From Nemopilema nomurai (Eukaryota; Cnidaria; Scyphozoa; Rhizostomeae; Rhizostomatidae): a stretch of 64,000 nt of DNA. Position numbers and translations under genes: made by a program. The stretch covers positions 434,001 through 498,000 of the forward strand of contig ML133386.1 in NCBI GenBank assembly GCA_003864495.1. Reading direction: 5' to 3'. Position 1 is the first letter of the stretch, and every line of letters begins with the position of its first letter. Shown here piece after piece: positions 62,871 through 64,000 of this stretch. The notes under the pieces are model-generated. The model worked only from the letters and a program-made list of their open reading frames with translations. It did no database searches and was not told the DNA's origin.

Positions 62871-63190
62871 TTTGTCCAACAACAGGTGAGTTCCTCGGAC
62901 CTCTGATTTCTCACCCTCTTCAGTAGATCTCTCGATCTTTGTTTACACAACAGCAACAACTGTTCTTTTGAATCCAAAACAAAAGGCAGTGCCTGGAGAC
63001 GGAGATTGGGGCTTAATGTGATGTCACAACATTGGGGATTCTGAATGAAGTTATGAGAAAAGTCATAATATTTCATTCTAGCTTTCTTTCTGTGAAACAA
63101 GTTTAGCGTTTTCCATTATGCTCTGATCATCGCAACATAACAATGTGTTAACTTATACAGGCCAGGTGCCAATTTTTACATGACTGTACT

Positions 63191-63260
63191 CAGGGGCGGA
63201 TCCAGACCGATGCAACCGACGCAAATCGGTCAGAAATTTAAATTTCCAACAGATTTAGAT
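63191..63260. mobile_element. hAT-like transposon terminus
   Basis: CAGGGGCGGATCCAGACCGA at 63191 matches the form of hAT-superfamily ends common in invertebrate genomes. It resembles, in opposite orientation, the end at 48216. The partner end was not found within the window, so this may be a truncated copy or one that runs past position 64000. Confidence 0.4.
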
Positions 63261-63409
63261 AATTTTTCTTCTGCATGTTGTACGGTCGCATAGCTATGAC
63301 AAATCGCTTTTCCAACTGATGCAGCTCCTCGTGCGATAAAACTAATTATTCACCACATCCTGTCATCCCCCCATTTTCGTCCCAGCGAACATATACGTCA
63401 CCGAACATA

Positions 63410-64000
63410 TAATCTGTCTCATATACGTCACTAGCGGTTGTTCAACATGGGGCAGTCATATTTCTGCCCTACACGATTTTTTTATAAGGAACCTACCACA
63501 AGGCCTAGTTCCAAAAGTTCCTTATTCGTAGACCTCAAGTCATCAGATTTTAGTACCAAAAGCTCCTTAAAAGTTCCTTAATTTTCATTGCACATAAAAG
63601 TTCCTTAACACTTAATAGAGAGAGGGGCGAGATAGAATATGCGGAAACTATTCAATTAAGCACTTGACACATGAATAGCAAACAATCTATGCTAGTATTG
63701 GCTGCAAATGAATGGAACCGGCTTTTTAGTTCTTGATGCTTGCAGTTATAAAAATTTTTAAAATCGGAAAATTCCCTTAGGGATTTTGTTTTTAGTAGTA
63801 TAAGATCTTTAAATATTTCGGCCTTCTACATGTAGGCTCCTTATAAAGTGGTTCCTTGTAAAAAAGCGTCTATATCTGCCAGGTCTATATACCCTAAACG
63901 TGACATCAATGGACGCCCTAGTGGACAAATCCTCGTATACTCCATATGACGTCAACGTCCGCAATGTGCTAATCTGCCTCATATACGTCACTAACGGTGG
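63410..64000. repeat. Direct repeat of a 31-bp motif, second copy at the window edge
   Basis: A 31-bp motif containing CTCATATACGTCACTA occurs at 63410-63440 and 63970-64000 with three differences. CATATACGTCAC also occurs once more at about 63390. Spacing is 560 bp. It could be part of a longer repeat that continues beyond the window. Confidence 0.55.

Larger units (their letters stand above)
62871..64000. other. Upstream region of the kinesin gene with repetitive sequence
   Basis: The kinesin promoter should lie in the first few hundred bases. From about 63190 the sequence looks repetitive: a hAT-like end at 63191, several copies of AAAGTTCCTTAA (about 63500-63610), and a 31-bp motif near 63410 that recurs at the window edge (63970-64000). 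Confidence 0.5.

Overview
This window is nuclear DNA from an animal. Its genes are split by many GT-AG introns, intergenic DNA is AT-rich, and the families present are animal ones: a Roco-type kinase, a BTB-Kelch protein, a synaptotagmin-like protein, a beta-1,4-galactosyltransferase and a kinesin-14. The compact introns and family set suggest an early-branching invertebrate. A cnidarian is my best guess, but nothing in the sequence proves it. No tRNA, rRNA, CRISPR array or bacterial-style operon was seen.

Layout, left to right. (1) 143-3317, +: last seven exons of a kinase plus WD40-like protein (LRRK1-like). (2) 4332-6938, +: two-exon BTB-BACK-Kelch protein. (3) 7870-8132: short element with 19-bp inverted ends. 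(4) 8764-31567, +: a 30-exon gene for a synaptotagmin-like protein of about 2343 residues. It has an N-terminal Rab-binding zinc-finger region, two long acidic exons and seven C2 domains. (5) 33022-37201, -: eight-exon zinc metallopeptidase with a jacalin-like C-terminus. (6) 38015-41658, +: seven-exon beta-1,4-galactosyltransferase, divergent from (5) across an 813-bp shared upstream region. (7) 43945-53294, +: twelve-exon polytopic membrane protein of the bestrophin-like type. (8) 55143-62870, -: fifteen-exon C-terminal-motor kinesin. The rest is intergenic DNA with minisatellites and fragments of transposon-like repeats.

I built the gene models by following splice sites and codon phase exon by exon. 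Every joined CDS has a length divisible by three and no internal stop. The genes do not form an obvious pathway. Several act in membrane traffic or secretion: the C2 protein would tether Rab-bearing vesicles to membranes, the galactosyltransferase acts in the Golgi, and the kinesin moves cargo on microtubules.

The most unusual items are four. The first is the seven-C2 synaptotagmin-like gene, whose exon lengths and phases show tandem duplication of a two-C2 cassette with one half lost. The second is a 103-bp antisense copy of an exon boundary sitting in an upstream intron of the same bestrophin-like gene, which could fold the transcript into a long hairpin. The third is an insertion of nearly 90 residues, rich in Ser, Pro and Arg, inside the kinesin motor core. 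The fourth is a possible alternative last exon in the bestrophin-like gene carrying an RFxV-type motif.
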